Shown: positions 62,027 to 64,000 of the stretch, piece by piece | Layout of the letters: every line of letters starts with the position of its first letter | Position numbering within the stretch: position 1 is the first letter of the stretch | NCBI GenBank assembly: GCA_028641055.1 | Contig: CM054057.1 | Coordinates: forward strand, 333,551,500-333,615,499 | DNA length: 64,000 bases | Reading direction: 5' to 3' | Source: Alopecurus myosuroides | Taxonomy: Eukaryota > Streptophyta > Magnoliopsida > Poales > Poaceae | Notes under the pieces: model-generated | What the model was told of the DNA's origin: nothing | The model's database searches: none | Seen by the model: only the letters and a program-made list of their open reading frames with translations | Position numbers and translations under genes: made by a program

Positions 62027-64000
62027 GAGATACATACAATGCATTTTCGGGAATGAAAAAACGACGGAGTAGAGCTACTTTACAGGGGCGCTTAGTTTCC
62101 TCTCTAGACCTGTCCATCCTGTTCTTCTGTGGTTCCTGTGCATCAATGAGATAGTATGAATCATTGTGAAGAGCCTTGCTCACAATGAACGACCCTTCCC
62201 ATGGAGGGAAAGTTTGTGCATCCCGGCTGTGCGTTGCACCAGCCATAGCACTAAATCTCCTTCTCGGAATACCCTTGGGTTTATTTTCCGGCTATGATAG
62301 CGTCTCAGATTCTGTTGATATAAAACTGATCTCGACAGAGTTAAGTCTCTTGCTTCTTCTAGCAAATCAACGTCATCCTCTCGGGCTTCTCTTGCCTCTG
62401 CCTTTGTATAGAGGGTCACTCTCGGTGAGGCATGCTCAATGTCAGTGGGCAACACGGCCTCTTCTCCATATACCAGGAAGAATGGTGTGTATCCGGTAGA
62501 TCGGTTAGGGGTAGTCCTTAGACTCCACAACACCACCGGCAACGCGTCCAGCCAACAACCCGGGGTTCGCTGTAATGGCTCAATCAATCGAGGCTTTATT
62601 CCAGATAGGACCATGCCATTGGCTCTTTCAACTTTCCCATTTGATTCTGGATGCGCGACTGATGCAATGTCTAGTCGGATCCTCTTCTCCTTGCAAAACC
62701 GAGCAAAAGCTCCCTAAGTGAAATTTGTTCCATTATCCGAGATGATCCCATGCGGGTAGCCATATCTCAGGATAATATCCTCTAGAAAGGTCACAACTGT
62801 GTGCCCATCACATTTCTGGATTGGCTTCACCTCAGTTCACTTGGTAAACTTGTCAACCATGACCAGGATGTGAGTCATGTTGCCCCGAGCTCGCTTGAAG
62901 GGCCCCACGATGTCCAAACACAAGGGCCCCATGATGTCCAAACACCACACTGCAAATGGGCAAGTGATAGGAATAGTCTTGAGCTCGGAAGCTGGCATAT
63001 GGATCTTGGTAGCATATCTTTGGCACCCGTTGCACTTTCTCACTAGATCTTCTGCTTAATGCAAGGCAGTGAGCCAAAAGAAGCCATGCCGAAAAGCTTT
63101 CTTGACTAGAGCCCGAAACGAGGCGTGGTTGCCACATTTCCCTTGATGTATCTTTCGGAGAATCTCCTCTTCCTCTTCTGGCTCGACACAACGCTGGAGC
63201 ATGCCTGTGGTACTTCTCTTGTGCAATTCTTTGTTTATGATGGTGTAGCCTTTGGATCTTATTTGTATTTGCCTGGACAAGATCTCATCACTCGGTAAAG
63301 TACCATCCACCAAATATGACATTATGGGCTAAGCCCAACTCGGTATCGCCCGAGTAGGAAAGATGGGCTCATCAACCTCCATTGGATCGACCGACATGAC
63401 CTGCTCCGAGGTAGGAACGAGTCCCCGAGTGCCCGGGTTCTGTGAGGCAGTCCCCGAGATGAAGGAAGCAGTCCCCGAGATGAAGGAGGCAACCCCCGAA
63501 TTCTCCATGATGCATCCAACATCGACCTCCATTGGAATATCTTCTGGTTCCGGATTAGCCAGGACAAAGATTGACTCTAACTCGGGTGTTGGCTTGATAG
63601 ACGGCTTCCTGAGATGCTCCAACGCAATTCCTACCGGGATGGCCTGCCCGCAAGAACCCAACTTGGACAGAGCATTAGCAACATCATTTTCAGCTCGGTG
63701 GATATGGTGGAACTCACATCCGTCAAAGAAACCCGATATGTTCTGGACAAGGAACCGATATGATGCCATGTTGGCATCAAGTGGGTCCCAAGTCCCCGAG
63801 GCTTGCTGAACAACTAAGTCCGAGTCACCATAGCATATTACTTGGCGGACACACTTTTCCTTGGCGACTTTCAGTCCATGGACTAAGGCCCCATACTCGG
63901 CCACATTGTTGGATGATGCAAAATGGATCTGCAAGACATACTTGAGTTGATCATGCTTGGGTGAGGTGAGCACAACACCGACACCGAGACCTTCTTTCAC
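62027..64000 (-). pseudogene. Pol of Gypsy element 2: RNase H and integrase, partial
   Basis: From 64000 downward: RNase H (YGDSDLVVQQ, then a HIHRAEND segment), the repeat linker, integrase zinc region (CGNHASF to CNGCQRY), core (WCLDIMGP) and C-terminal part (VLSGIKPRL, YTPFFLVYG, VALLRRF). Stops at about 63317, 63057, 62843 and 62715 and an extra T near 62058 break the frame. An 18-base in-frame duplication (GP-LCLDI) is present near 62910-62945. The upstream part is outside the window. Confidence 0.9.
63447..63498 (-). repeat. 21-bp repeat in the pol linker of element 2
   Basis: On the minus strand CGGGGACTGC occurs exactly at 63447-63456 and 63468-63477, and a changed copy lies at 63489-63498, again a 21-bp period. 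It encodes ISGTASF-type heptads. This is the counterpart of the eight-copy array in element 1. Confidence 0.88.

Larger units (their letters stand above)
55226..64000 (-). mobile_element. Decayed Gypsy element 2, inverted relative of element 1, running off the window
   Basis: On the minus strand the window holds RNase H, integrase, the convergent antisense gene (plus strand), the primer tract and the 3' LTR. The LTR start, the LTR end (CATCTGTCTTTACC then CGCCACGACA) and the antisense gene all match element 1, with heavy divergence. gag, reverse transcriptase and the 5' LTR lie beyond 64000. Confidence 0.92.

Overview
The window is nuclear DNA of a grass. Intron-rich genes, stretches of retrotransposons, Stowaway miniature elements with CTCCCTCCGT ends, tRNA-derived SINEs and retroelement types I recognise from Triticeae suggest a Triticeae or other Pooideae genome. 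The species was not established. Nothing prokaryotic is present.

Three host genes can be supported. A short two-exon CCT-domain gene lies at 3934-4619 (+). A 20-exon RecQ helicase of the plant RECQL2 type lies at 13213-23696 (+). An intronless PDX1 gene (pyridoxal 5'-phosphate synthase subunit) lies at 41167-42114 (-). RECQL2 and PDX1 converge. 15.0 kb of the 17.5 kb between them is one young LTR retrotransposon. A decayed GRF-type zinc-finger gene fragment sits head-to-head with PDX1 at 42640-43189.

Layout. 1-3900: non-genic DNA with a Stowaway MITE. 3.9-4.6 kb: CCT gene. 4.9-6.2 kb: GC-rich degenerate repeats bounded by a 31-bp direct repeat. 6.3-8.8 kb: 5'-truncated Copia element (-) with one 134-bp LTR. 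8.8-11.0 kb: LTR plus partial gag of a Gypsy element (+). 11-12.7 kb: unassigned DNA, MITEs and a SINE with a 13-bp target duplication. 12.7-23.7 kb: RECQL2. 25.7-40.7 kb: a complete Gypsy element (element 1) with 863-bp LTRs and GAGCT target duplications. 41-43.6 kb: PDX1 and the zinc-finger relic. 43.7-54.9 kb: an old SIRE/Maximus-like Copia element (-). 55.2-64.0 kb: a second, decayed relative of element 1 (element 2), inverted and running off the window.

The two related Gypsy elements hold the most interesting biology. Each carries sense gag-pro-pol and, between pol and the 3' LTR, a convergent antisense multi-exon gene with its own TATAAATACC box. In element 1 I could follow eight exons with GT-AG introns and kept phase, encoding about 1353 residues with one amber stop. 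Both elements also repeat a motif, CGGGGACTGC, that resembles the end of the tract abutting the 3' LTR. It occurs just after pol and as a 21-bp-period array in the RNase H-integrase linker. Nearly all premature stops in these elements are TAG where a CAG codon is plausible. RECQL2 is one nucleotide short of an open frame at the exon 10/11 junction.
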